Shown piece by piece: positions 8,010 to 16,864 of a stretch of 64,000 nucleotides of DNA (positions within the stretch are counted from its first letter, which is position 1; every line of letters starts with the position of its first letter). A program made the position numbers and the translations under genes. The DNA is taken from NCBI RefSeq assembly GCF_020252395.1, contig NZ_JADCDB010000001.1, positions 212,531 to 276,530 of the forward strand, written 5' to 3'. The notes under the pieces are model-generated. The model saw nothing but the letters and a program-made list of their open reading frames with translations, had not been told where the DNA came from and made no database searches. The stretch comes from Aestuariivirga sp. Its GTDB lineage: Bacteria > Pseudomonadota > Alphaproteobacteria > Rhizobiales > Aestuariivirgaceae.

Positions 8010-8567
8010 TCATTGCGGGGCGCCGGCCCCCTTGCCGCCGTTGCTGGACTTCGGCAGGAAACTGCCCTTGACGCGGCCGCCAGTCATCTGGGTGCGGCCG
8101 GTCTTGAGATCGGCGCGGAGTTCATTGCCCTCGAGAACCGTGGTGCCCTGCACCAGCTTCACCTTGCCGCCGACGGTGAGCTTCTCGGACTGGGGATCGT
8201 ATTTCGCCCAGTCGCCCGTGATCTTCTCCTTGGGCGTGGTGATGATGACGCTGCCCTTGGCGTCGAGGTCGGTGGCGTCGGTCTTCGTGGCGCCATCGGG
8301 CTGCTTCACGTCGGCGTAGGTGACGGTGAGTTCGTCCGACTTGAGGTTGGTGGTGCCCTTGGTGGCATCGACCGCGCCGCGAAAGATGGCCTTCTTCTCC
8401 TTGTCGAGAATCTCCATCTCGTTCGACACGATATCGACCGGGGCGGTGTCATTGCCCTTGTCGCCTGCCTTGGCGCCGGCCGTGGCGTCCGTCGCCTCCT
8501 GGGCGAGGGCCGGCGTGGCGGCCAGCAAGAACAGTGCCGCAGCGCTGGCGGCGAACCTCAACGTCAT
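8010..8567 (-). CDS. lptA: LptA/OstA family LPS transport periplasmic protein
   Basis: This 185-residue protein is the periplasmic bridge that carries lipopolysaccharide between LptC and LptD. It has a signal peptide ending at ALAQ (about residue 23) and an OstA-like beta-jellyroll domain over residues 45-165 (AIFRGAVDATKGTTNLKSDEL). The C-terminal tail is low-complexity. The start overlaps the lptC stop as ATGA, indicating coupling. Sequence identity within this family is low, so the call rests on the fold-like repeats and the position between lptC and lptB. Confidence 0.9.
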   Translation of the reverse strand: MTLRFAASAAALFLLAATPALAQEATDATAGAKAGDKGNDTAPVDIVSNEMEILDKEKKAIFRGAVDATKGTTNLKSDELTVTYADVKQPDGATKTDATDLDAKGSVIITTPKEKITGDWAKYDPQSEKLTVGGKVKLVQGTTVLEGNELRADLKTGRTQMTGGRVKGSFLPKSSNGGKGAGAPQ

Positions 8568-9196
8568 GGATCGGTGTCTCCCTTGCCCTTGGGCGCCGTG
8601 AAGCGCGCCCTGACGCCATTCAAGAACAGAATCCGGGCACCGTCATCGGTTATTTGCATGCCGTTCGCATCGACCGTGCCGGAGGCGAACTCGGCGCTGA
8701 CCGCGGTGCTGGCGGTGAGCTTCTTCTGCTTCACCGCGATTTCGGCCTTGTCCATGCGGGCCTTGAAGCGGCCCTCCTGCTCCAGCACCACGTTGCCGTC
8801 GAGATTGAGCGACCTGACCTTGGTGTCATAAAGCCCCGCCGAGCCGGTGATGGTGTATTTGGCGCCGCTGGCCCGCCGGAACAGGCCCACCGGCTCCTCG
8901 AGATGGACGAGATTTGGCGTCTTGCCGTCCTGCCAGCCGCGCTTCGCCGTGACCTTGTAGGGCTGCTTCTCGTCGTCGATGCCGTTGACGGTGGAAATGG
9001 CGGCCGTGATGCGGTCCGGCTCGAAGCCCGGCGGCGGCGGCTCCGCCTGCTTCGGGAGCAACGCCTGGAACAGCCCGGCCTGGGCCAGGAAGGCGATGAC
9101 GAAACCGATGCCGATGGCCGCCGCCAGCCAGCTCAACAGGCGGGAGACGGCGGCCGGCCGGACAGCCCTGCGGGCGGCTCTAGTGGGCGAAGACAT
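8564..9196 (-). CDS. lptC: LPS export protein LptC
   Basis: This 210-residue protein is anchored by one inner-membrane helix (about residues 20-43) with a periplasmic LptC domain. It receives lipopolysaccharide from LptBFG and passes it to LptA. The ATG at 9196 was chosen over a start at 9232, because the upstream part lies within rnd and a GAGG sits just before 9196. It overlaps the end of rnd by 17 bases and the start of lptA by 4. The order rnd-lptC-lptA-lptB is typical of the order. Confidence 0.88.
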   Translation of the reverse strand: MSSPTRAARRAVRPAAVSRLLSWLAAAIGIGFVIAFLAQAGLFQALLPKQAEPPPPGFEPDRITAAISTVNGIDDEKQPYKVTAKRGWQDGKTPNLVHLEEPVGLFRRASGAKYTITGSAGLYDTKVRSLNLDGNVVLEQEGRFKARMDKAEIAVKQKKLTASTAVSAEFASGTVDANGMQITDDGARILFLNGVRARFTAPKGKGDTDP

Positions 9197-9791
9197 CTTC
9201 CTCGGTCCAGCCCGAGAGATCGAGCGCGGCACGCGTGGGGATGAAACCGAAGCAGGCCCCGGCCACCGCCTCGCGCCCCTCGCGGCTCAGCATCTGATCG
9301 AGGCGGGACTTCAGCTCATGCAGGTAGAGCACATCCTGCGCGGCATATTGCTTCTGCGAATCCGACAGCATGTGCGCGCCCCAGTCCGAGCTCTGCTGCT
9401 GCTTGTTGAGCTCGATGCCGAGAAGCTCCTTGACCAGGTCCTTCAGCCCATGCCGGTCGGTGTAGGTGCGGGTGAGCCTGGAGGCGATCTTGGTGCAGTA
9501 GAGCGGGCTCGCGTCGACGCCGAGATAATGTTTAATCACCGCCACGTCGAAGCGGGCGTAATGGAAGATCTTGGTGACGGCAGGGTTGGCGAACAGCGCC
9601 TTGAGGTTCGGCGCGTCGTAGCTCGACCGTTCGAGCTGCACGAGGTGGGCGTTGCCGTCGCCAGCGGAGAGCTGAACGAGGCAGAGCTTGTCGCGCCGGG
9701 GCACGAGGCCCAACGTTTCGGTATCGACGGCGACGGAGCTTCCGAAATCGAGGCCCGGAGGCAGGTCGCCCTTGTAAAGCTTGATGGCCAT
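9180..9791 (-). CDS. rnd: Ribonuclease D, short form
   Basis: This 203-residue 3'-to-5' exoribonuclease has a DEDD catalytic domain, with Asp23 and Glu25 in VAVDTETLGL, a middle Asp in ARFDVAVIKHYL and the third motif YAAQDVLYL. It lacks the HRDC domains of E. coli RNase D, which is normal for the short forms in Hyphomicrobiales. It heads the lptC-lptA-lptB-rpoN-hpf-ptsN run. Role in tRNA or rRNA 3' trimming is inferred from the family. Confidence 0.92.
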   Translation of the reverse strand: MAIKLYKGDLPPGLDFGSSVAVDTETLGLVPRRDKLCLVQLSAGDGNAHLVQLERSSYDAPNLKALFANPAVTKIFHYARFDVAVIKHYLGVDASPLYCTKIASRLTRTYTDRHGLKDLVKELLGIELNKQQQSSDWGAHMLSDSQKQYAAQDVLYLHELKSRLDQMLSREGREAVAGACFGFIPTRAALDLSGWTEEDVFAH

Positions 9792-9825
9792 CGCAGGGAT
9801 CCCGCCGTAACTCGACTGTCAAATA

Positions 9826-9910
<85 letters not shown>

Positions 9911-9921
9911 AGGCGAGCCGT

Positions 9922-9950
9922 CTCTTAGAGACGCCCGGCGTGGCTGTCAA
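9922..9950 (-). promoter_or_regulatory. Promoter of tRNA-Leu
   Basis: On the minus strand, TTGACA (9950-9945), a 17-base spacer and TAAGAG (9927-9922). The distance places transcription start a few bases before the tRNA 5' end. Confidence 0.65.
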
Positions 9951-10042
9951 CCGCGGTCCTGCGCAGGACCCTTCTTCGCCTTTGCATCCTTGGGAGCGCG
10001 GCGCTAAAGACAGCCGCACCACCGAAAATCAGGGGAGCTTCC

Positions 10043-11023
10043 ATGCTCGTTCAGCCATCCGGCAGACTCATCACCATCATCGGCGGATCAGGCTTCGTGG
10101 GGCGGCACATCGTCCGGGCGCTGGCGCGGCGCGGCTACCGCATCCGGGTGGCTTGCCGAAGGCCCGACCTTGCAGGCCACCTGCAGCCCCTGGGCAACAC
10201 CGGACAGATCATGGCGGTGCAGGCCAATGTGCGCTTTCCCGCCTCGCTCGACGCCGCCTGCAGGGGCGCCTATGCGGTGATCAACCTGACGGGCGTTCTC
10301 TATTCCTCAGGCGCCCAGAGCTTCGATGCCGTGCATGTGTCCGGGGCGGAAGCCTCGGCCAAGGCCGCCAAGGCGGCCGGCGCCCGGGTGTTCATCCAGA
10401 TGTCGGCGATCGGGGCCGATGCTGCGTCCAGCGCCGCCTATGCCCGCAGCAAGGCCGAGGGCGAGAGATTGGCGCGCGCCAATTTCCCCGGCGCCATTGT
10501 GCTCCGGCCCTCGATCGTGTTCGGGCCGGAGGACGGCTTCTTCAACCGCTTCGCCGATATGGCGCGCTTCTCGCCCTTTCTGCCGCTGATCGGCGGCGGC
10601 GAAACGAAGTTCCAGCCGGTGTTCGCCGGCGACGTGGGCGAGGCGGTGGCCCGCCTCGTCGATGCGGGCGAGGCCGATGGCAAGACCTATGAGCTGGGCG
10701 GGCCGGAGCAGTTCAGCTTCAAGCAACTCATGCAGTTCACGCTCGATACCATCGGCCGCAAGCGCCTGCTGCTGCCACTGCCCTGGGGGATGGCCAAGGT
10801 GCAGGCGGCCGTCATGGGCCTGCTGCCGAACCCGATGCTGACGACGGACCAGGTGGAAATGCTGCGCCACGACAATGTGGTGAGCGGGGAGGCGCTCCGC
10901 GAGCAGAGGACGCTGGAGGGCCTGGGCATCACGCCGCAGGGGATCGAGGGAATCGTTCCGGGCTATCTCTACCGCTACCGCAAGGCCGGTCAGTTCACCG
11001 CGCCCAACGGAATCCCCGAATAA
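10043..11023 (+). CDS. NAD(P)-dependent reductase, complex I NDUFA9 subunit-like
   Basis: This 326-residue protein has an N-terminal Rossmann fold (GGSGFVGRHIVRAL, glycines at 14-20) and belongs to the atypical SDR group related to the NDUFA9 subunit of complex I. A YxxxK-like segment (YARSKAEGE) is present. The start has a GGGGAG ribosome site. It lies between tRNA-Leu and uppP, and its 3' end overlaps the convergent uppP gene by 34 bases. Whether it binds complex I or acts on a free substrate cannot be told from the sequence. Confidence 0.85.
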   Translation: MLVQPSGRLITIIGGSGFVGRHIVRALARRGYRIRVACRRPDLAGHLQPLGNTGQIMAVQANVRFPASLDAACRGAYAVINLTGVLYSSGAQSFDAVHVSGAEASAKAAKAAGARVFIQMSAIGADAASSAAYARSKAEGERLARANFPGAIVLRPSIVFGPEDGFFNRFADMARFSPFLPLIGGGETKFQPVFAGDVGEAVARLVDAGEADGKTYELGGPEQFSFKQLMQFTLDTIGRKRLLLPLPWGMAKVQAAVMGLLPNPMLTTDQVEMLRHDNVVSGEALREQRTLEGLGITPQGIEGIVPGYLYRYRKAGQFTAPNGIPE

Positions 11024-11814
11024 ATCACCGCGAGCAGGATGACGCCCAGCGCCACGCGATAGATGGCGAAGGGCAGGAAGCTCATGTGGCGGATGAGCTT
11101 CATCAGCACCGTGATGGTGCCGAGCGCCACGAAAAAGGTGAGGACCGCCGTCAGGATCATCGGGACGGAGATGGCGGCGGCGCCGTGCACCGCCTCGCCG
11201 AGTTTCAGCACGCCCGCGCCGGCAATGGCCGGAATGCCCAGCAGGAAGGCAAAGCGCGCCGATTCGGGCCGCTCGAAGCCGAGCGCGCGCGCCGCCGTCA
11301 TGGTGATGCCGGAGCGGCTGACGCCCGGCACCAGGGCCAGGGCCTGAGCGATGCCGATGATGAGCGCCGGCGCCCAGGTCATGTCCGCCATGCGCCGCAC
11401 GTTCATGCCGAAACGGTCGCAAACATAGAGCAGGATGCCGAAGATGATGGCGTTCCACGCCACCACGATGGGCATCTGGCGCACCAGGTCCATGAAGCCC
11501 AGCTTGTCGAGGATGACGCCGGTCACCACCGCCGGAATGGTGCCGAGAATGAGCAGCAGGGCAAGCCGGCCCCAGGCGTTGTTGCGGCCGCGCGCCATGT
11601 CCACGAGGCCCATCAAAAGGTTCGCGCAGTCTTTCCAGAAGTAAACGATGACCGCAAGAAAGGACCCCATGTGCACCATGACGTCGGTGAGGACACCCTG
11701 GTCCGGCCAGCCGGTGAGCACAGGCACCAGCAGCAGATGGCCCGAGGACGAGATCGGCAGGAACTCGGCGATGCCCTGGATGAGCGCCAGCACGACGATC
11801 TGGAGGATGAGCAT
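10990..11814 (-). CDS. uppP: Undecaprenyl-diphosphatase UppP (BacA)
   Basis: This 274-residue membrane enzyme dephosphorylates undecaprenyl diphosphate, recycling the lipid carrier of peptidoglycan and LPS synthesis; excess gives bacitracin resistance. The two active-site motifs are visible: GIAEFLPISSSGHLLL near residue 20 and PGVSRSG near 170. Around eight hydrophobic helices are seen. ATG at 11814 was preferred over a TTG nine bases upstream. The last 34 bases overlap the end of the convergent reductase gene. Confidence 0.95.
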   Translation of the reverse strand: MLILQIVVLALIQGIAEFLPISSSGHLLLVPVLTGWPDQGVLTDVMVHMGSFLAVIVYFWKDCANLLMGLVDMARGRNNAWGRLALLLILGTIPAVVTGVILDKLGFMDLVRQMPIVVAWNAIIFGILLYVCDRFGMNVRRMADMTWAPALIIGIAQALALVPGVSRSGITMTAARALGFERPESARFAFLLGIPAIAGAGVLKLGEAVHGAAAISVPMILTAVLTFFVALGTITVLMKLIRHMSFLPFAIYRVALGVILLAVIYSGIPLGAVN

Positions 11815-11972
11815 GGATGGCAACTCTGGGCTTGGGGCGGTCAGGCCGGATCGGATTTTCTTGCCGCGGGGAGCGCGGACGATTTATACGCGCGCAACAT
11901 TCCGGGCAATTGCGGCTTTTCTTCCGCGAATGCCGCACCAGTTGCCGATAACAGGGTTAAGTTCTTCCTAAC

Positions 11973-12656
11973 ATGCCGTCACTCATTCACTTCACACTCG
12001 ATCCGTTCAGCCGCAGGTTGCGCCTTGCCCTGGCGGAATATGGCGTGCCGGTGGAGCTGATCGACGAAGAGCCCTGGGAGCCGATGCCGGAGATCTTCGA
12101 GCTCAACCCCGCAGGCACGCTGCCGGTTTATCTCGAGGACGCGGAGACCGCGCTCTCCGGCATCGAGGCGATCACCGAATACCTTGAGGAAACCAAGGCG
12201 GCGCGCCTCTCGCTCATCCCGGGCGATGCCTTCGAGCGCGCCGAAGTGAGGCGGCTCGCGGGCTGGTTCGACGTGAAATTCTATGCCGAGGTTTCCGAAC
12301 CGTTGCTGACCGAGAAGGTGATCCGCCGCTTCCTCGGCCGCGAGCGCGGCGGCGGCGGGCCGGACACTGCGCGCGTGCGCCAGGCGATGAGCAGGCTGCG
12401 CGGCCACCTCGACTATATCTCGCACCTCGTAGACCACCGCGTCTGGCTGGCGGGGGACGAACTCTCGATCGCCGACCTGGCGGCAGCGGGGCACATCTCG
12501 GCGGCCGACTACTTCGGCGATATTCCGTGGGCGGATTATCCTGTTGCCAAGGGCTGGTATCAGCGCGTGAAGTCCCGCCCCTCCTTCCGTCCGCTGCTGG
12601 CCGACACCATTCGCGGCATGGCGCCGGGGCCGCATTACGCGGACCTCGATTTCTGA
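11973..12656 (+). CDS. Glutathione S-transferase family protein
   Basis: This 227-residue protein has a thioredoxin-like N-terminal domain (HFTLDPFSRRLRLALAEYGV, with the ELNPAGTLPVYLED glutathione-contact loop) and an all-helical C-terminal domain with DELSIADLAAAGHI. It sits just upstream of queG, a neighbourhood seen widely in Hyphomicrobiales. The physiological substrate is unknown. Confidence 0.9.
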   Translation: MPSLIHFTLDPFSRRLRLALAEYGVPVELIDEEPWEPMPEIFELNPAGTLPVYLEDAETALSGIEAITEYLEETKAARLSLIPGDAFERAEVRRLAGWFDVKFYAEVSEPLLTEKVIRRFLGRERGGGGPDTARVRQAMSRLRGHLDYISHLVDHRVWLAGDELSIADLAAAGHISAADYFGDIPWADYPVAKGWYQRVKSRPSFRPLLADTIRGMAPGPHYADLDF

Positions 12657-12657
12657 G

Positions 12658-13770
12658 GTGGCCAGCCTCCGCCAGGAGATCGGCGAGAAGGCCTCGAAAG
12701 AGGGCTTCAGCGCGGTGCGCGTGGTGGCGCTCGCGCACGATGCGGAACAAGCAGGGCGCCTGCGCGATTTCATCGCGCAGGACCGGCACGGCGGGATGGC
12801 ATGGATGGCGGAGACGGAAGCCCGCCGCGCCAGCCCGCAAGCCATGTGGCCCGGGGCGAAGACGGCGCTCGTCTTCGCGCAGAACTATGGGCAGGACCTC
12901 GATCCGCTGGAAAGGCTGACGGACAAGGGCTCGGGCGTCATCTCCGTCTATGCGCTGAACCGCGACTATCATGACCTCGTGAAGGGCAAGCTGAAGCGCA
13001 TCGCGCAGTGGCTTGCGAGGCGCACGGGGGCCGAGGTGAAGGTGTTCGTCGATACGGCGCCCCTGATGGAAAAGCCGCTGGCCCAGAAGGCAGGGCTCGG
13101 CTGGCAAGGCAAGCACACCAATCTCGTCTCGCGCGGGCTCGGCTCGTGGTTCTTCATCGGCGCCATCCTGACGGCCGCCGAGATCGCGGCCGATGCAGCG
13201 GAGGTGGATCACTGCGGCTCGTGCCGCGCCTGCCTCGACATCTGCCCCACACAGGCTTTTCCCGCGCCCTACCAGCTCGATGCCAGGCGTTGCATCTCCT
13301 ATCTCACCATCGAGCATGCGGGGCACATCGGCCGCGAATTCCGCGCCGCCATGGGCAACCGCATCTATGGCTGCGACGATTGCCTTGCCGTCTGCCCGTG
13401 GAACAAGTTTGCGCAAGCCTCTCGCGAGGCGAAGCTGATGGCGCGCGAGGACCTGAAGGCGCCGCGCCTGGGCGCGTTGCTGAAGCTCGACGATGCGGCA
13501 TTCCGCGCGCTGTTCTCCGGCTCGCCGGTGAAGCGCCCGGGGCGCGGCCGCTTCATCCGCAATGTGCTGATCGCGGCGGGCAACAGCGGCGATGCGAGCC
13601 TTGTGCCGCGGGTGAAGGCGCTGCTCGATGACCCGGCTCCCATTGTGCGGGCCATGGCGGTGTGGGCGCTGTCACGCCTGATGGCCGAACCGGACTTCGC
13701 ACACTTGCGTAATGAGCGCATTCAGGAAGAGACGGACGCTGAAGTCCGCCGAGAATGGGAGCCGGCATGA
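12658..13770 (+). CDS. queG: tRNA epoxyqueuosine(34) reductase QueG
   Basis: This 370-residue cobalamin- and iron-sulfur-dependent enzyme carries out the last step of queuosine formation in tRNA. Asp132 in VDTAPLMEKP is the likely catalytic acid. Two 4Fe-4S motifs are intact: CGSCRACLDICP (Cys186-Cys196) and CDDCLAVCP (Cys239-Cys246). HEAT-like repeats fill the C-terminus. The start is a GTG two bases after the GST stop. The end overlaps the following SDR gene as ATGA. Confidence 0.95.
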   Translation: MASLRQEIGEKASKEGFSAVRVVALAHDAEQAGRLRDFIAQDRHGGMAWMAETEARRASPQAMWPGAKTALVFAQNYGQDLDPLERLTDKGSGVISVYALNRDYHDLVKGKLKRIAQWLARRTGAEVKVFVDTAPLMEKPLAQKAGLGWQGKHTNLVSRGLGSWFFIGAILTAAEIAADAAEVDHCGSCRACLDICPTQAFPAPYQLDARRCISYLTIEHAGHIGREFRAAMGNRIYGCDDCLAVCPWNKFAQASREAKLMAREDLKAPRLGALLKLDDAAFRALFSGSPVKRPGRGRFIRNVLIAAGNSGDASLVPRVKALLDDPAPIVRAMAVWALSRLMAEPDFAHLRNERIQEETDAEVRREWEPA

Positions 13771-14636
13771 ACCACATTCTGTTTTTCGGCCTCGGCTTCT
13801 CGGCCACGGCCCTAGCGGAACGGCTGGCGCAGAAGGGCTGGACGATCTCGGCAACCAGCCGCAGCGAGGCGGGCGCCGGGGCAATCCGCTGCAAAGGATA
13901 TCGCGGCTTCGTGTTCGATGGATCGCAGCCGCTGCCGGAAGCTGCCTTCGACGGGGTCACGCATATGGTCGATTCAGCGCCGCCCGGGGACGACGGCGAC
14001 CCGGTGCTGCGCCAGCATGCCAACGACTTCGCAAGCCGCGCCGCGCAGTTCCAGTGGGTTGCCTATCTCTCCACCACCGGCGTCTATGGAGATCATGGCG
14101 GCGGGCTCGTCACCGAGGACACGCCGCTCACGCCCAACACGGAGCGCGGGCACAAACGGCTTCTCGCCGAAAACCAGTGGCTCGGCCTCTGGCGCGCGCA
14201 TGGGCTGCCGGTGATGATCTTCCGCCTCGCCGGCATTTACGGTCCGGGCCGCAACCAGCTCCTGTCGCTGCTCGACGGCACCGCAAAGCGGGTGATCAAG
14301 CCTGGCCAGATCTTCAGCCGCATCCACGTGGCCGACATCGCCAACACGCTGGAGGCCTCGATCGCGCATCCTGATCCCGGCCGCGCCTACAATGTGTGCG
14401 ACGGCGAGGCCTGCCCGCCGCAGGACGTGGTGGCATATGGCGCGAAGCTGCTGGGCCTTCCGGCGCCGCCGGACGTGCCGTTCGAGGCAGCTGATCTCTC
14501 GCCGATGGCGCGGAGCTTCTATGCCGACTCGAAGCGGGTCTCGAATGCGCGGATCCTCACAGAGCTGGGCGTGAAGCTGAGCTACCCGACCTATCGCGAG
14601 GGGCTCGCCGCAATTGCGCGGGAGATGGGGCGGTAG
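13767..14636 (+). CDS. SDR family NAD-dependent epimerase/reductase (YeeZ-like)
   Basis: This 289-residue protein begins with MNHILFFGLGFSATALAERL, a Rossmann nucleotide-binding motif of the GxGxxxxxL type. The YLSTTGVYGDHGGG stretch holds the SDR active-site tyrosine region, and later parts (RLAGIYGPGRN) match extended SDRs of the YeeZ group. The ATG at 13767 overlaps the queG stop, so the two are co-translated. The substrate is unknown. Confidence 0.85.
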   Translation: MNHILFFGLGFSATALAERLAQKGWTISATSRSEAGAGAIRCKGYRGFVFDGSQPLPEAAFDGVTHMVDSAPPGDDGDPVLRQHANDFASRAAQFQWVAYLSTTGVYGDHGGGLVTEDTPLTPNTERGHKRLLAENQWLGLWRAHGLPVMIFRLAGIYGPGRNQLLSLLDGTAKRVIKPGQIFSRIHVADIANTLEASIAHPDPGRAYNVCDGEACPPQDVVAYGAKLLGLPAPPDVPFEAADLSPMARSFYADSKRVSNARILTELGVKLSYPTYREGLAAIAREMGR

Positions 14637-14660
14637 GATAATGCACGGCTATGATGTCCT

Positions 14661-14681
14661 CTCCCGCTGAAGGAGCGGGAG
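14661..14681. terminator. Hairpin between convergent genes
   Basis: CTCCCGCT and AGCGGGAG form an eight-base-pair stem with a five-base loop between the SDR and hydrolase stops. There is no T-run on either strand, so termination here would be weak or bidirectional at best. Confidence 0.35.
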
Positions 14682-14692
14682 AAGATGCGACG

Positions 14693-15487
14693 TCACGCCC
14701 CGATCCCCTCCGACCGCTCCGCCAGGCGCAGCACCGTGTCGCGCAGCAGGGCGAGGTTGCCGGGCGTCGACAGCCTGTGGTCGCCGCCCTTGATCAGCGT
14801 CAGCGTCACATCCGGGCCGCGGAGCGCGCCGAAAACCTTCACGGCATGCGTGGCGGGTACGTCCGTGTCCTCGTCGCCCTGCAGAATGCAGACGGGGCAG
14901 GCGACGTCGAGCCCCTGGTTCAGCAGCAGGTGCCTGCGGCCATCCTCGATCAGGCGCCTGGTGATGGTATAGGGCTCGCCATAGGCGGAGGGGCGGAGCC
15001 ACACGCCCTTGTCGTTCAGCTCCTTGCGGACTGCGTCGGGGAATTCGTCCCACATCAGGTCCTCCGTCATATCGGCGGCGGGGGCGAGCAGTACGATCCC
15101 CTTGATGTTCTGCGCCGCGGCCGGATGCCTGAGCCGCAGCTGGCGGTAGAGCAGCAAAGCGAGCCACCCGCCCATGGAGGAGCCAACCAGAATGCGCGGC
15201 CCCCGGCCATGGGTCAGCACCATGTGAACCGACTGTTCCAGCCATTTCGAGATGGTGCCGTCAACGAACAGCCCGCCCGAGGCGCCGTGGCCCGAATAGT
15301 CGAAACGCAGGCCGGGCCTGCGGGTTTCGCGCGCCAGGGCGGCCAGCGCCCCGGCCTTGGAGCCCTCCATGTCTGACTTGTAGCCGCCCAGCCAGACGAA
15401 GCCGCAGCGGCCAAGATCGTCCCTTCCGTCATGGCGATAGGCGATGGGGGTGCCGTCGGGGGCGTTTTCGAACTTGATATCGGTCAT
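14693..15487 (-). CDS. Alpha/beta hydrolase (ABHD10-like)
   Basis: This 264-residue protein shows an alpha/beta hydrolase fold with the nucleophile elbow GSSMGG (Ser104), an acid in GDEDTDVPA (near residue 205) and a catalytic His in GGDHRLS near the end. The pattern FDYSGHGASGG matches the ABHD10/acyl-protein thioesterase-like group. There is no signal peptide, so it is cytoplasmic. It stands alone between convergent and divergent neighbours. Substrate class (ester or thioester) is inference. Confidence 0.85.
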   Translation of the reverse strand: MTDIKFENAPDGTPIAYRHDGRDDLGRCGFVWLGGYKSDMEGSKAGALAALARETRRPGLRFDYSGHGASGGLFVDGTISKWLEQSVHMVLTHGRGPRILVGSSMGGWLALLLYRQLRLRHPAAAQNIKGIVLLAPAADMTEDLMWDEFPDAVRKELNDKGVWLRPSAYGEPYTITRRLIEDGRRHLLLNQGLDVACPVCILQGDEDTDVPATHAVKVFGALRGPDVTLTLIKGGDHRLSTPGNLALLRDTVLRLAERSEGIGA

Positions 15488-15589
15488 GGCGGGGTCATAT
15501 CAGGCGTTGCACGTCTTGAACATCCGGCACGCCGGATTTGCGCCGTCATTGACGTCTAGCAAGCGAAGCCGGATAAAGAATTGGACCAG

Positions 15590-16864
15590 ATGAACATTCA
15601 GACACCCCCGGGGCCCGCCGAGATCGAGGCGATGCTGGGCCTGGACCGCAAAGGACGGGCGCGGACCTGGCGCCGCAGGCTCATCTGGCTGGTGCTGCTT
15701 GCGCTCGTGGTGACTGCCATCGCCTGGTGGGCGATGCATGGCCAGTCCGGCGGCAAGACCATCAGCTATGAGACGATGCCGGCCGAGACCAAGGACATTG
15801 TGGTGCGCGTCCAAGCCACGGGCAACATCCAGCCCACCACGGAGGTGGAGGTCTCGAGCGAGCGTTCCGGCGTCATCCGCACGGTGAATGTCAAAGCCAA
15901 CAGCGTGGTCAAGAAGGGCGACGTGCTGGCCGAGCTCGACACCGAGAGGCTGCAGGCCGAGCGGGCGCGCGGCAAGGCGGCCCTTGCGGCGGCGGAAGCC
16001 CGCCTTGCGGATGCCAAGGCAACACTGCTCGAGAAGCAGCTGCTCTATCAGCGCGCCGAGAAGCTGAGCGCGCGAGGCGTGTCCTCCACCCAGGACCTCG
16101 ACACGGCGCGCGCCGCGCAGTCGCGCGCGGAGGCGGGCGTCATCGCCGCGCAGGCCGATATCGAAGTGGCCAAGGCCGACATGGCGATGACCGAGACCGA
16201 CCTGACCAAGACGCGCATCCTGTCGCCCGTCGATGGCATTGTGCTGAAGCGCGATGCGGAGCCGGGGCAGACGGTCGCCTCCTCCTTCCAGGCGCCGGTG
16301 CTGTTCACCCTCGCCGAGGACCTCGCGCATATGCAGCTTGAGGCCGATGTGGACGAGGCCGACATCGGCGCCGTGAAGGAGGGCCAGAAGGCAACCTTCC
16401 GCGTCGACGCCTATCCCGGCAAGAGCTTTCCCGCAGTGATCGACACCATCGAATTTTCGCCCAAGGTGACGGACAATGTGGTGACCTACAAGGCGGTGCT
16501 GACGGTGGACAACAGCGCGCTGCTGCTGCGCCCCGGCATGACGGCAACGGCGCAGATCGTGGTGCAGGAGGTGCCCAACGCGCTGGCCGTGCCGAATGCG
16601 GCGCTGCGCTTTTCGCCGCCAAAGGAGAAGCCGTCACAGGGTTTCAGCGTGATGAACCTGTTCATCCCGCGCATGCCGCCCGCGGTGAAGAACGCGGCGC
16701 CCGCAGCAGACGGCACGCGCACGCTGCATGTTCTGGAGAATGGCGCGCCGAAGGCGGTGACGGTCCATGCCGGGGTCTCCGATGGCAAGGACACCGAGAT
16801 CCTGTCGGGCGACATCGCGGCGGGCCAGCAGGTGATCATCTCGTCCAAGGCGGGCGGACTGTGA
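15590..16864 (+). CDS. Efflux periplasmic adaptor subunit (MacA-like)
   Basis: This 424-residue membrane-fusion protein links an inner-membrane MacB-type pump to an outer-membrane channel. One N-terminal helix (about residues 30-52) anchors it. Then come a lipoyl-like segment (VSSERSGVIRTVNVKANSVVKKGDVLAELD), a coiled-coil hairpin rich in Ala/Glu/Lys (about 105-195), and beta-barrel and membrane-proximal domains. The ATG at 15590 was chosen over an upstream TTG. Its stop overlaps the GTG of the ATPase gene, and the three genes form one operon. Confidence 0.9.
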   Translation: MNIQTPPGPAEIEAMLGLDRKGRARTWRRRLIWLVLLALVVTAIAWWAMHGQSGGKTISYETMPAETKDIVVRVQATGNIQPTTEVEVSSERSGVIRTVNVKANSVVKKGDVLAELDTERLQAERARGKAALAAAEARLADAKATLLEKQLLYQRAEKLSARGVSSTQDLDTARAAQSRAEAGVIAAQADIEVAKADMAMTETDLTKTRILSPVDGIVLKRDAEPGQTVASSFQAPVLFTLAEDLAHMQLEADVDEADIGAVKEGQKATFRVDAYPGKSFPAVIDTIEFSPKVTDNVVTYKAVLTVDNSALLLRPGMTATAQIVVQEVPNALAVPNAALRFSPPKEKPSQGFSVMNLFIPRMPPAVKNAAPAADGTRTLHVLENGAPKAVTVHAGVSDGKDTEILSGDIAAGQQVIISSKAGGL